8,626 bases of DNA from Bacillota bacterium (GCA_017619905.1 JAFZRK010000044.1:1-8626); one strand, 5' to 3'; numbered from the stretch's first letter, positions 1 to 6,908 are shown. A program made the numbers and translations. The notes: generated by a model not told the origin, from the sequence alone.

Positions 1-18
1 CTGGAGAACATCCAGTAA
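1..18 (+). other. mfd: 3' end of the upstream mfd reading frame, closed by an in-frame TAA
   Basis: The first five codons read L-E-N-I-Q and are followed by TAA at 16-18, then Y-V-G-S-E-G in the same frame. In Firmicutes Mfd the corresponding stretch is of the form (I/V)-Q-K-Y-V-G-S-E-G, so the stop sits where a lysine codon is expected. These codons are therefore very probably the end of the N-terminal half of the same gene (UvrB-like region and RNA-polymerase-interacting domain), most of which lies outside the window. An AAA lysine codon becomes TAA by a single change. Whether this is a real mutation or a base-call error cannot be decided here. Confidence 0.7.
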
Positions 19-21
19 TAC

Positions 22-1896
22 GTGGGTTCCGAGGGCATTGAACCGAAGATCAACCGGCTCTCCGGCACGGAATGGCAGCAGACCAAGGCCAGAGCCAAGG
101 CCGCCATCAAGGACATGGCGGAGGAGTACATCCAGCTGTCCGCGAAGAGGCAGCTTGCGCAGGGGCACGAGTTCGGTCCGGACACCGTATGGCAGAGGGA
201 GTTCGAGGACGCCTTCCCGTACCAGGAGACGGAGGACCAGCTCCGCTGCGCGGAAGAGATAAAGAAGGACATGCAGAGACCTGTCCCCATGGACCGGCTG
301 CTCTGCGGGGACGTGGGCTACGGCAAGACGGAAGTCGCCGCCCGCGCCATATTCAAGTGCCTGGAAGAAGGCAAGCAGGCGGCGGTGCTCGTGCCCACCA
401 CCATACTCGCCAACCAGCACTACAACACATTCAAGGACAGATTTGCGGGTTACCCGTTCAACGTGGAGATGCTTTCGCGATTCCGCACGGACAGGCAGCA
501 GGATGAGATAGTTGACAAGCTTAAGACCGGCGAGGTGGACCTTGTGGTCGGCACCCACAGATTGCTCTCAAAAGACGTGGAATTCAAGGACCTTGGGCTG
601 CTCGTGATAGACGAGGAGCAGCGCTTCGGCGTGGAGCACAAGGAAGCCATAAAGAAGCTCCGCGAGAACGTGGACGTGCTTACCCTGTCCGCGACACCCA
701 TCCCCAGGACTCTGCACATGAGCTTGATAGGCGTGCGCGACATGTCCGTGATAGAGGAGCCGCCGGAGGACCGCTACCCCGTGCAGACCTACGTAATGGA
801 GCAGGACGACGAGCTGATAGCGGACGCAGTAAAGAGGGAGCTTGGACGCGGCGGCCAGGTCTACGTTGTATATAACCGCGTGCGCGGAATCAACCGCGTG
901 GCGGACAGGATAGAGGAACTGGTGCCGGAGGCCCGCGTGGGCGCGGCTCACGGCCAGATGGGCGAGAAGCAGTTGGAAGACGTGATGATGGACTTCACAT
1001 CCGGGCGTTTCGACGTTCTGGTGTCCACCACCATAATCGAGTCCGGCCTGGACATCCCCAACGTCAACACGCTGATAGTCATGGATTCGGACCGCTACGG
1101 GCTGTCGCAGCTCTATCAGCTCCGCGGCAGGGTGGGGCGCAGCAGCCGCATGGCCTACGCCTATCTGTTCTACAAGAAGGACAAGGTGCTTACGGAGGTG
1201 GCGGAAAAGCGCCTGCGCGCCATAAAGGAGTTCACGGAGTTCGGTTCGGGCTTCCGCGTAGCCATGAGGGATCTGGAGCTTCGCGGCGCCGGAAACATCC
1301 TGGGCGTGGAACAGTCCGGCCACATGCTCTCCATCGGCTACGAGCTGTACTGCCGGCTGGTGGAGGAAGCAGCGGCGGAGCTTAAAGGCCAGAAACCGGA
1401 GGAGGCGCCCATCAAGGCGGACACTCAGGTGGAACTGGGCGTTTCCGCGTACATCCCTGAGAGATACATCTCCGACGAGTTTACGCGGCTCTCCATGTAC
1501 AAGAGGATATCTTCCATAGCGACGGACGAGGACCGCCTGGAAGTCGAGGGCGAGCTGATAGACCGCTTCGGAGATCCGCCCGCGGAGGCGGAGAACCTTC
1601 TGGACGTGGCCATGATACGCAACATCGCAAGCAGTCTGGGAGTTTCCAGAGCAGTAAGGCAGCTCAACAAGGTACTGCTGGAGTTCGATGAACGCAACGC
1701 GCTTAGGCCGGAGGCGTTCGCGGCGCTGATGGACGAGTTCGGACCCGCGCTTACGATATACGGAGGCCTTTCGCCAAGGATATCCCTGGTGATAAAGAAG
1801 AACGCGACCGCCTGCAGCAGCGCTCTGTCGCTTCTTAAGACGATACAGAAAGGCGTGGAAGACAGTCCTGCGGAGCCGGAGGCGCCCGCGCATTAA
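22..1896 (+). CDS. mfd: Transcription-repair coupling factor Mfd, translocase and C-terminal part
   Basis: Mfd is a cytoplasmic DNA translocase that pushes stalled RNA polymerase off damaged DNA and recruits UvrA. Residues counted from GTG at 22 show the RecG-like superfamily 2 motor. Walker A is GDVGYGKT at 96-103, the DEEQ box is at 197-200, TLSATPIPRT is at 221-230 and motif VI QLRGRVGRS is at 366-374. The TRCF C-terminal domain follows from roughly residue 460 to 600. Full-length Mfd is about 1,150-1,180 residues; these 624 codons lack the UvrB-like domains and RNA-polymerase-interacting domain, which would lie upstream of the window and of the TAA at 16-18. The GTG at 22 is only the first start codon after that stop. 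GGAG at 3-6 is about 15 bases away, too far to be a convincing ribosome site, so separate translation would rely on reinitiation. The frame shows no other decay. It is a broken gene, a split gene or a sequence error; the family assignment is firm. Confidence 0.9.
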   Translation: MGSEGIEPKINRLSGTEWQQTKARAKAAIKDMAEEYIQLSAKRQLAQGHEFGPDTVWQREFEDAFPYQETEDQLRCAEEIKKDMQRPVPMDRLLCGDVGYGKTEVAARAIFKCLEEGKQAAVLVPTTILANQHYNTFKDRFAGYPFNVEMLSRFRTDRQQDEIVDKLKTGEVDLVVGTHRLLSKDVEFKDLGLLVIDEEQRFGVEHKEAIKKLRENVDVLTLSATPIPRTLHMSLIGVRDMSVIEEPPEDRYPVQTYVMEQDDELIADAVKRELGRGGQVYVVYNRVRGINRVADRIEELVPEARVGAAHGQMGEKQLEDVMMDFTSGRFDVLVSTTIIESGLDIPNVNTLIVMDSDRYGLSQLYQLRGRVGRSSRMAYAYLFYKKDKVLTEVAEKRLRAIKEFTEFGSGFRVAMRDLELRGAGNILGVEQSGHMLSIGYELYCRLVEEAAAELKGQKPEEAPIKADTQVELGVSAYIPERYISDEFTRLSMYKRISSIATDEDRLEVEGELIDRFGDPPAEAENLLDVAMIRNIASSLGVSRAVRQLNKVLLEFDERNALRPEAFAALMDEFGPALTIYGGLSPRISLVIKKNATACSSALSLLKTIQKGVEDSPAEPEAPAH

Positions 1897-1924
1897 GTTT
1901 TTTCTGTGAAACGTCAAAGTTGTA

Positions 1925-1954
1925 TTGAACAACAGCTTTGGAATAAAGTATAAT
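1925..1954 (+). promoter_or_regulatory. Sigma-70/SigA-type promoter of the small helical protein and fprA unit
   Basis: A TTGAAC -35 element (1925-1930) and a perfect TATAAT -10 element (1949-1954) are separated by 18 bases. Transcription would start near 1961, giving a leader of about 43 bases before the ATG at 2004, which has AAGGAGG at 1990-1996. This is the best promoter in the window. It lies in the only sizeable gap upstream of the four co-directional genes ending with deoD, so it may drive all four. No operator or riboswitch fold was recognised in the short leader. Confidence 0.8.
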
Positions 1955-2003
1955 TATACTGTTGCAAGTACATCATCTTAATCATTGATAAGGAGGAAAT
2001 AAG

Positions 2004-2342
2004 ATGGGTTTTCTGGATAAGGTAAAAGAGATCGGCGACAAGGCAAAGGAAGGCGCCGCTATCGCAGCCGACAAGGCAAAGGATTTCGCTGAAACCACGA
2101 AGCAGAAGGCAAAGATCGCCGAGGCCGAGAAGGGCATCAAGGACGTATACACCGCCATGGGCAAGCTGCTGTTCGAGCAGTTCCCGGATCTTGCGCAGGA
2201 GAAATTCCCCGAGCAGATCGGAAAGATCGGCGAGTTCAAGGCAGCCATCGACGCAGCCAAGGCCGTCATCGCTTCCCTTAACGACGATGCCAAGGAGATA
2301 AAGGAAGGCATCGAGGAAAAGGTAGAGGAAGTCACCGAGTAA
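2004..2342 (+). CDS. Small charged helical (coiled-coil-like) protein of unknown function
   Basis: This 112-residue protein is rich in Lys, Glu and Ala and has no cysteine, no signal peptide and no membrane segment. The N-terminal half (about 1-45) reads as an amphipathic helix, starting MGFLDKVKEIGDKAKEG. A short FPDLAQEKFPEQIG stretch near 60-75 breaks it, and a second helix (about 76-112) ends in an acidic tail. Clostridia often encode small proteins that begin in a similar way and end in a zinc ribbon; here no zinc ribbon is present. The start is well supported: AAGGAGG (1990-1996) lies 7 bases before the ATG, behind a near-consensus promoter, so it is probably well expressed. It lies 32 bases upstream of the flavodiiron gene and is probably cotranscribed with it. 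I do not recognise its function; it could be a small scaffold or a stress-linked protein. Confidence 0.8.
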   Translation: MGFLDKVKEIGDKAKEGAAIAADKAKDFAETTKQKAKIAEAEKGIKDVYTAMGKLLFEQFPDLAQEKFPEQIGKIGEFKAAIDAAKAVIASLNDDAKEIKEGIEEKVEEVTE

Positions 2343-2374
2343 GCTTACGCTCAGTCAACAATTTAAGAGATAAT

Positions 2375-3541
2375 ATGGCTTTAAACATTTCAAAAGACAT
2401 ATTATACGCAGGAGTCGAGGACCGGGATATCGACCTTTTCGAGGGCCAGTACCCGGTCCCTGATGGTATTACGTATAATTCATACATCATCCGCGATCAG
2501 CAGACCGCCGTCATGGACGCGGTGGACGGACGTTTCGCCGGCGAGTGGCTGGAAGGCGTCATGGAACATCTGGACGGCACGGCTCCGGACTACATGGTGG
2601 TGCACCACATGGAGCCGGACCACAGCGCGGGGCTGGAACTGTTCCTGGATCACTTCCCGGAGACGAAGATCGTTACCGGCGCTCAGGGTCTTAAGATGGC
2701 GCAGAACCTTTTCAAGAAGGATCTGAGCGGGCGCGCGGTAGTCGTTAAGGAAGGCGACACTCTGTGCCTGGGTACCCATACGCTGCGCTTTTTCGGCGCG
2801 CCCATGGTGCACTGGCCGGAGGTGCTGGTGTCCTACGAGGAGAGCGAAAAGGTGCTGTTTTCCGCGGACGCGTTCGGCAGGTTCGGGCCCTTTGAATGGG
2901 ACGATGACTGGGCCTGCGAAGCCGCCAGATACTACTTCGGTATAGTAGGAAAGTTCGGCGTTCAGGTGCAGGCGCTGCTTAAGAAGCTGTCCGGCCTGGA
3001 GATCGCCGCGGTATGTCCGCTGCACGGTCCGGTGATCACCGGGAAGCACATTGCGGAATGCGTGGGGCTCTACAACAAGTGGTCCTCCTACGAGCCGGAG
3101 AGGAACGGCGTGGTCATCGCGTACGCTTCCGTATACGGCGCGACCAAGGCGCTGGCGGAAGAGCTCGCTGCGCTGCTGGAGAGCAAGGGTCAGCCGAAGA
3201 TAGAAGTATTCGACCTTGCCAGGGACGATACCACGGAAGCGCTCGAGGGCGCGTTCAGATCGTCTAAGCTGGTGCTGGCTTCGCCTACGATCAACGGCGA
3301 CGTTTTCCCCGCTGTCAGAGACTACATTCAGGATCTGGCGGCTCACAACTACCAGAAGCGTTTCGTGGCTCTGATAGAGTCCGGAATATGGGCTCCCGCA
3401 AGCGCAAAACGCATGGCGGAACTGCTGGGCGGCTGCAAGGAACTTACCTTCGCGGAGAACCCGGTGAAGATGCTCGGAAGGCCTGACGTCGCGGTGCGCG
3501 CGCAGCTGGAGAAGCAGGCGGACGAACTTGTTTCGAGGTAA
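2375..3541 (+). CDS. fprA: FprA-family A-type flavoprotein (flavodiiron NO/O2 reductase)
   Basis: Flavodiiron proteins are soluble enzymes that reduce O2 to water and/or NO to N2O, protecting anaerobes. The N-terminal metallo-beta-lactamase-like domain (about 1-240) carries the full diiron ligand set seen in the family: H78-x-E80-x-D82-H83, H146 (in VHWPEV), D165 (in SADAFG) and H217 (in PLHGP). A flavodoxin-like FMN domain follows from about residue 246, with the phosphate loop in YASVYGATK. At 388 residues it has the usual length of the minimal two-domain class, with no fused rubredoxin or flavin reductase, so it needs a separate electron donor that is not encoded in this window. The ATG at 2375 has only a weak AAGAG-type site (2365-2369). 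It lies 32 bases after the helical protein gene and 4 bases before the next gene. The preference between O2 and NO cannot be read from sequence. Confidence 0.95.
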   Translation: MALNISKDILYAGVEDRDIDLFEGQYPVPDGITYNSYIIRDQQTAVMDAVDGRFAGEWLEGVMEHLDGTAPDYMVVHHMEPDHSAGLELFLDHFPETKIVTGAQGLKMAQNLFKKDLSGRAVVVKEGDTLCLGTHTLRFFGAPMVHWPEVLVSYEESEKVLFSADAFGRFGPFEWDDDWACEAARYYFGIVGKFGVQVQALLKKLSGLEIAAVCPLHGPVITGKHIAECVGLYNKWSSYEPERNGVVIAYASVYGATKALAEELAALLESKGQPKIEVFDLARDDTTEALEGAFRSSKLVLASPTINGDVFPAVRDYIQDLAAHNYQKRFVALIESGIWAPASAKRMAELLGGCKELTFAENPVKMLGRPDVAVRAQLEKQADELVSR

Positions 3542-3545
3542 TTGA

Positions 3546-4598
3546 ATGAACGGTTCCGGAAAAGCACAGGAACTAAGACCAAGCTTCGTTTCGGATTACA
3601 TGGAGGGCGCCCATCCGGAAGTGATGAGGCGCCTTCTTGAAACGAACCTGGAACGCGGCGCGGCTTACGGCGCGGACACATACTCAGAGAGTGCGCGGGC
3701 CAAGATACGCCTGGCTTGCAATGCGCCGGACGCGCAGGTATTCTTCCTGTCCGGCGGAACGCAGACCAACGCCGTTGTAATAGACACGCTCATAGCGCCG
3801 TATCAGGGCGTCATAGCCGCTGCAAGCGCCCACATCAACACCCACGAGGCGGGAGCCGTGGAGTACTGCGGCCACAAGGTGATATCCGTTCCGCAGAAGG
3901 ACGGAAAGCTCCGCGCGGATCAGATACGGGACGTCATGGAGGAGTGGCTTGCGGATGACAGCCGCGAACACGTCGTGATGCCCGGGATCGTCTACATATC
4001 GCATCCCACGGAGCTCGGCACGCTGTATTCGCTGGACGAGCTAACGGCTATAAGCGATGTCTGCCGCAGGTACGGCATAAAACTGTATCTGGACGGCGCC
4101 CGGCTTGCGTACGCTCTGGGCAGCAGTGCCAACGATGTTACGCTGCCGGACATCGCGGAGCTCTGCGACGCGTTCTACATAGGCGGAGCAAAGTGCGGCG
4201 CGCTTTTCGGCGAGGCCGCTGTGTTCCCCAGGGGAGGCATAAAGAACTTTATAACGATACTTAAACAGCACGGCGCGCTCTTTGCCAAAGGCAAGGTGAT
4301 AGGCACCCAGTTCGACGCGCTGTTTACGGACGGTCTGTATTGGGAGATAGGCCGGAAGACCGCGCAGACCGCGGAAAGACTGCTGAATGTCTTCGCGTCC
4401 AGGGGCGTGGAGCTTGCCGCGCCGTCACCGACCAACCAGATATTCGTCCTGCTTAGTCAGGAGCAGGTGGATGCGCTGGCTCCGCAGGTCGGCTTCAGCC
4501 GCTGGGCAAGGACGGATGACGGCCGCTGGATAGTGCGTTTCGTGGTAAACTGGGCGACCGCGCCCGAAGAGATAGATAAACTGGCGGAGCTGCTGTAA
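3546..4598 (+). CDS. Threonine-aldolase-family PLP enzyme (low-specificity L-threonine aldolase or beta-eliminating lyase)
   Basis: This is a fold-type I pyridoxal-phosphate enzyme of 350 residues, the usual length for the family. Likely cofactor contacts are SGGTQTN (69-75), H96 in SAHINTHE as the ring-stacking histidine, and D183 and R186 in LDGARLA. Lys216 in GGAKCGALFGEA is the probable Schiff-base lysine. Family members cleave L-threonine or L-allo-threonine to glycine and acetaldehyde; some act on other beta-hydroxy amino acids, and this sequence does not fix the substrate (ltaE/ltaA-type). The ATG is 4 bases after the fprA stop, and its GAGG site (3535-3538) lies inside the end of fprA, pointing to translational coupling. 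No biochemical link to the flavodiiron protein is obvious. The family call is firm; the exact reaction is less so. Confidence 0.9.
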   Translation: MNGSGKAQELRPSFVSDYMEGAHPEVMRRLLETNLERGAAYGADTYSESARAKIRLACNAPDAQVFFLSGGTQTNAVVIDTLIAPYQGVIAAASAHINTHEAGAVEYCGHKVISVPQKDGKLRADQIRDVMEEWLADDSREHVVMPGIVYISHPTELGTLYSLDELTAISDVCRRYGIKLYLDGARLAYALGSSANDVTLPDIAELCDAFYIGGAKCGALFGEAAVFPRGGIKNFITILKQHGALFAKGKVIGTQFDALFTDGLYWEIGRKTAQTAERLLNVFASRGVELAAPSPTNQIFVLLSQEQVDALAPQVGFSRWARTDDGRWIVRFVVNWATAPEEIDKLAELL

Positions 4599-4616
4599 AG
4601 CAGCCGGCTTGCCGGC
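4589..4616 (+). other. Two overlapping small hairpins at the end of the threonine-aldolase-family gene
   Basis: GCTGCT (4589-4594) pairs with AGCAGC (4599-4604) around a GTAA loop that contains part of the stop codon. GCCGG (4603-4607) pairs with CCGGC (4612-4616) around CTTG. The two stems share bases 4603-4604, so they exclude each other. No T-run follows, so this is not a standard terminator. A third weak stem, AAAAC (4626-4630) with GTTTT (4635-4639), precedes the deoD ribosome site. These could tune deoD expression or protect a processed mRNA end, but may also be chance in GC-rich DNA. Confidence 0.3.
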
Positions 4617-4655
4617 ATTAACGAAAAAACTGCGGTTTTCGAAAGGAGATCTGAA

Positions 4656-5375
4656 ATGACTCACGCAAACCTCACCCCTCATATAACCTGCTCGCCGGAG
4701 GACTTCGCGAAGACGGTCCTTATGCCCGGCGACCCGCTGCGCTCAAAGATGATAGCGGAGACCTACCTTACGGACGCGGAGCTGGTCAACAACACCCGCG
4801 GCGTTCAGGGCTACACCGGCTTTTACAACGGTAAGCGTGTTTCGGTGATGGCCAGCGGCATGGGCATGCCGTCCATGGGCATCTATTCCTACGAGCTGTT
4901 CAACATATTCGGCGTGGAGTCCATAATACGCATTGGTTCGGCCGGAGCCATAGACCCGGATCTGGATCTTTTCGACATCGCCATAGGCATGGGCGCGTGT
5001 ACCAACAGCGGCTATTTCTCAACGTTCGGGATACCCGGAAGCTTTGCTCCGATCGCGGACTACGGTCTGCTGAAGGCGGCTCAGGAGGAGTGCGGAAAGC
5101 TCGGCCTTAAGTACAAGGTGGGCAACCTTTATTCTTCCGACGTGTTCTACGGAGAGAGCGGCATAGAGGGGACGCTGGAGTGGCGAAAGCTCGGCGTGCT
5201 GGCGGTGGAGATGGAGGCGGCGGCGCTGTACACCAACGCTCTGCGCGCAGGCAAGAAGGCGCTGGCGATATGCACCATCTCGGACATCGTGGGAAGCCCC
5301 AGAGCCACCACGGCGGAACAGCGCCAGAACGCGTTCCACGACATGGTAAAGGTGGCATTGGAGATAGCGGAATAA
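4656..5375 (+). CDS. deoD: Purine nucleoside phosphorylase, DeoD type
   Basis: DeoD catalyses reversible phosphorolysis of purine (deoxy)nucleosides to free base and (deoxy)ribose-1-phosphate in purine salvage; it is cytoplasmic and normally hexameric. At 239 residues it has the standard length of the trimeric/hexameric bacterial class. Visible motifs are MPGDPLR (23-29, phosphate site), RIGSAG (92-97), VEMEAAALY from 184 (E185-M186-E187 binds the ribose) and CTISD with D210, the usual acid contacting the purine. H9 in TPHITC corresponds to the histidine reaching into a neighbouring subunit. The ATG at 4656 has an excellent AAAGGAG site (4642-4648) 7 bases upstream. It is the last gene of the co-directional run, 57 bases after the threonine-aldolase-family gene. 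Its final 18 codons are repeated, with changes, immediately downstream, so the reading frame continues in recognisable form past the stop. Confidence 0.95.
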   Translation: MTHANLTPHITCSPEDFAKTVLMPGDPLRSKMIAETYLTDAELVNNTRGVQGYTGFYNGKRVSVMASGMGMPSMGIYSYELFNIFGVESIIRIGSAGAIDPDLDLFDIAIGMGACTNSGYFSTFGIPGSFAPIADYGLLKAAQEECGKLGLKYKVGNLYSSDVFYGESGIEGTLEWRKLGVLAVEMEAAALYTNALRAGKKALAICTISDIVGSPRATTAEQRQNAFHDMVKVALEIAE

Positions 5376-5430
5376 CGGCAGAGTACGTTCCGCGACATGG
5401 TAAAGGTGGCACCGGGGATAGCGGAATAAC
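5313..5430 (+). repeat. 54-base in-frame tandem duplication of the deoD 3' end
   Basis: Unit 1 (5313-5366) lies inside deoD, unit 2 (5367-5420) starts at the last two sense codons of deoD, and a third partial unit follows (5421-5430). The period is exactly 54 bases, or 18 codons. The strongest match is 44 bases: 5333-5376 against 5387-5430, with four mismatches, all transitions. Read in the deoD frame, A-E-Q-R-Q-N-A-F-H-D-M-V-K-V-A-L-E-I is followed by A-E-stop-R-Q-S-T-F-R-D-M-V-K-V-A-P-G-I and then A-E-stop. The second copy is therefore a diverged tail lying beyond the first stop codon. Which copy was the original end cannot be told from one sequence. Confidence 0.9.
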
Positions 5431-5465
5431 AGTTTCGGAGGACCCGGGTCTTTTCAGCAAACGCA

Positions 5466-5571
5466 GCAGGCGGCTGGTCCCCTGTAAACAACTATAGCAA
5501 CAATGGCAGGCGGCCTGTTCCGCCTGCTTTGTATATTTTGGAAAATCCGACCGCTGGTTCCGCCTGCTTTT
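5466..5571 (+). repeat. Three diverged copies of a terminator-like inverted repeat
   Basis: The arm GCAGGCGG occurs at 5466-5473 and 5506-5513, and its complement CCGCCTGC at 5520-5527 and 5560-5567. The middle pair forms a complete hairpin. The first copy keeps the left arm followed by CTGGTCCCCTG. The third keeps CTGGTTCCGCCTGC followed by five Ts but has lost its left arm. The four arms are arranged left-left-right-right, so either left arm could pair with either right arm. This looks like local duplication of a terminator followed by decay. Confidence 0.6.
5506..5539 (+). terminator. Hairpin terminator after deoD
   Basis: A perfect 8-bp stem, GCAGGCGG (5506-5513) with CCGCCTGC (5520-5527), encloses a 6-base CCTGTT loop. 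It is followed by TTTGTATATTTT, an interrupted T-tract. It lies about 130 bases after the deoD stop and is the best candidate end of the four-gene transcript. The related right arm at 5560-5567, with a better T-run, may act as a back-up by pairing with an upstream left arm. Confidence 0.65.
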
Positions 5572-5839
5572 TATTGCGAAATGACAGTTGCATGACGATA
5601 GATCATCGGGTCTACGATCGTTTTCAATACGAACATAAAGAATAAGAGCCATAATGAAGGGCTGTTGAAGAGTTTCCGGTCAGTTGGTCCTTAAATGTTC
5701 TTTCAAGACAGTAGATTGGTAAAACCAGCATAGTTTTTAGGCAATATCGGCACAGTTATCGGTCGAAAGTATGGATTTTTTTCACACAAAATGATTTAGT
5801 GTTTCCAAATATCGCACTTGTTTGTAGTCGGAGGAACAA
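5572..5839. other. AT-rich gene-free stretch upstream of the orphan gene
   Basis: This stretch has no plausible coding frame on either strand and is visibly richer in A and T than the genes to its left. I see no RNA gene and no strong hairpin. The promoter of the next gene should lie here, but no convincing -35/-10 pair was found: TTCACA at 5781-5786 and AAATAT at 5807-5812 are 20 bases apart, which is poor spacing. It ends with GGAGG (5830-5834), the ribosome site of the next gene. The change in composition is consistent with the left edge of acquired DNA. Confidence 0.5.
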
Positions 5840-6766
5840 ATGGATGACGTTTATCTGGAAAAACTGAAAGATCTACTGTCTGAGATGGATGAAAAGTATC
5901 GTTCTGACCGAAAAAACATCAACAGACCCGAATGGCCGCAATTAATGATCATAAAAGACCGCGGGCGGATAGAGTACATCGCGGTAAGTTACAAAGAAGG
6001 ACATCGCGAGCGTCGCTTTATCAACAAGGATCGCGAGCGGATCTACCGACTGGCGCATAAGGCATATATAAAGGAGTACGCGAGGCGGTTGAGGGTGAAC
6101 CGGGAGGCACTGGCTGCTGCTGCAGGTAAAATGCTGCCTCTGGATTACCGCAGCATGCTGGAGGATATGCCCAAGCACTTCGATCTGCTGGATCCGGAGC
6201 TTGTAAAGCATCCCGGCAAAAGCGCCGAAAAGTTCTTTTATCCGAATCCGTCCAGAGCAGTCGCACCGGTCGAAGCAAGGTTGAGTCTGTACGGTCAGGG
6301 CAATAGTCTTAACGAGGGCTGCGCGGGGCTCAGCGACATTGGTTTCGCCGGAGCGGACGTCTGGGAGTGGGCAGCAGCACCATACTGCGAAAACACCGAC
6401 CACCCGGAGCACAAGACTCATCTGACAAGGCGCGGGCTGTACTGCCGTTCCAAGTCGGAGGCGCTCATTTTCGAGATCTACATGTCGCTTGGGCTGCCGT
6501 TTCACTACGATGAGACGGTCACGATCGGCGGCCAGTGGATCTCCCCGGACTTCATTGGTGTGCGGCGCGACGGTCGGTTCGTATATCACGAGCACTGCGG
6601 GCTGCACTCGGATCTGTACAGGGCCCGCAACGACTGGAAATCCGGGCTTTACGCCGTCGCCGACATCTATCAGGGCGACAATCTGCTCTACACCTTCGAC
6701 GATCCCGCCGGCAGCATCAACACGAAACTAATTGAGGCACAGATTCGCGACGCGTACCGGATGTGA
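5840..6766 (+). CDS. Hypothetical protein with a C-terminal PD-(D/E)XK-nuclease-like region
   Basis: This 308-residue protein has no signal peptide or membrane segment. The N-terminal half is charged and helical, including a basic stretch with RRFINKDRERIYRLAHKAY near 57-75. The C-terminal half has the layout of a restriction-endonuclease-like fold: RSKSEALIFE with E207, SPDF with P236 and D237, and YHEHCG with E251, ending in a strand and helix (LLYTFDDPAGSINTKLIEAQI). Clostridia commonly carry uncharacterised proteins with the same order of blocks (RSKSE, YPDF, WEH.G, then TKIIE). The usual catalytic lysine after the last acidic residue is not evident; H252 or C253 stands there, so activity is uncertain. 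The ATG is 5 bases after GGAGG. The gene stands alone, with AT-rich gaps on both sides and a tRNA gene nearby, suggesting acquired DNA. The fold call comes from motif reading only. Confidence 0.75.
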   Translation: MDDVYLEKLKDLLSEMDEKYRSDRKNINRPEWPQLMIIKDRGRIEYIAVSYKEGHRERRFINKDRERIYRLAHKAYIKEYARRLRVNREALAAAAGKMLPLDYRSMLEDMPKHFDLLDPELVKHPGKSAEKFFYPNPSRAVAPVEARLSLYGQGNSLNEGCAGLSDIGFAGADVWEWAAAPYCENTDHPEHKTHLTRRGLYCRSKSEALIFEIYMSLGLPFHYDETVTIGGQWISPDFIGVRRDGRFVYHEHCGLHSDLYRARNDWKSGLYAVADIYQGDNLLYTFDDPAGSINTKLIEAQIRDAYRM

Positions 6767-6849
6767 CGCAGCTTCTCCCGAGTATGGCTAAAGCGTACCC
6801 AAAAGGGCGACTCTCCATAATTACTGTTTTGACCGCAGTGAAAGCACCG

Positions 6850-6872
6850 AAAAAATAACGCTTATTGAGCGT
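6850..6872 (-). terminator. Possible minus-strand terminator
   Basis: ACGCT (6858-6862) pairs with AGCGT (6868-6872) around TATTG. Read on the minus strand, the stem is followed within two bases by a run of six Ts (6851-6855 region on the complement). The stem is only 5 bp, so this is weak. It could stop transcription coming leftwards from the tRNA region before it enters the orphan gene. Confidence 0.3.
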
Positions 6873-6908
6873 GCATTAAGTAAGTAGCTAATTAATTTGT
6901 ACCAAAAA

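Noticed and set aside
1869..1903. Possible terminator at the end of mfd, with six Ts at 1898-1903
   Set aside because: Only short interrupted stems (TGCG/CGCA with mismatches) can be drawn before the T-run, so it is not reported as a terminator.
568..1932. 454-codon open frame on the minus strand across mfd
   Set aside because: It lies opposite the mfd motor domain with its conserved helicase motifs, and its translation has no recognisable domain. It is a shadow of GC-rich coding DNA.
2480..3346. 288-codon open frame on the minus strand across fprA
   Set aside because: The plus strand encodes the complete flavodiiron ligand set; the antisense translation is low in information and has no family resemblance.
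5107..5652. Minus-strand open frame with a repeated PLPCRGT peptide
   Set aside because: The peptide repeat is only the antisense reading of the 54-base deoD tail duplication, and most of the frame lies opposite deoD or the terminator.
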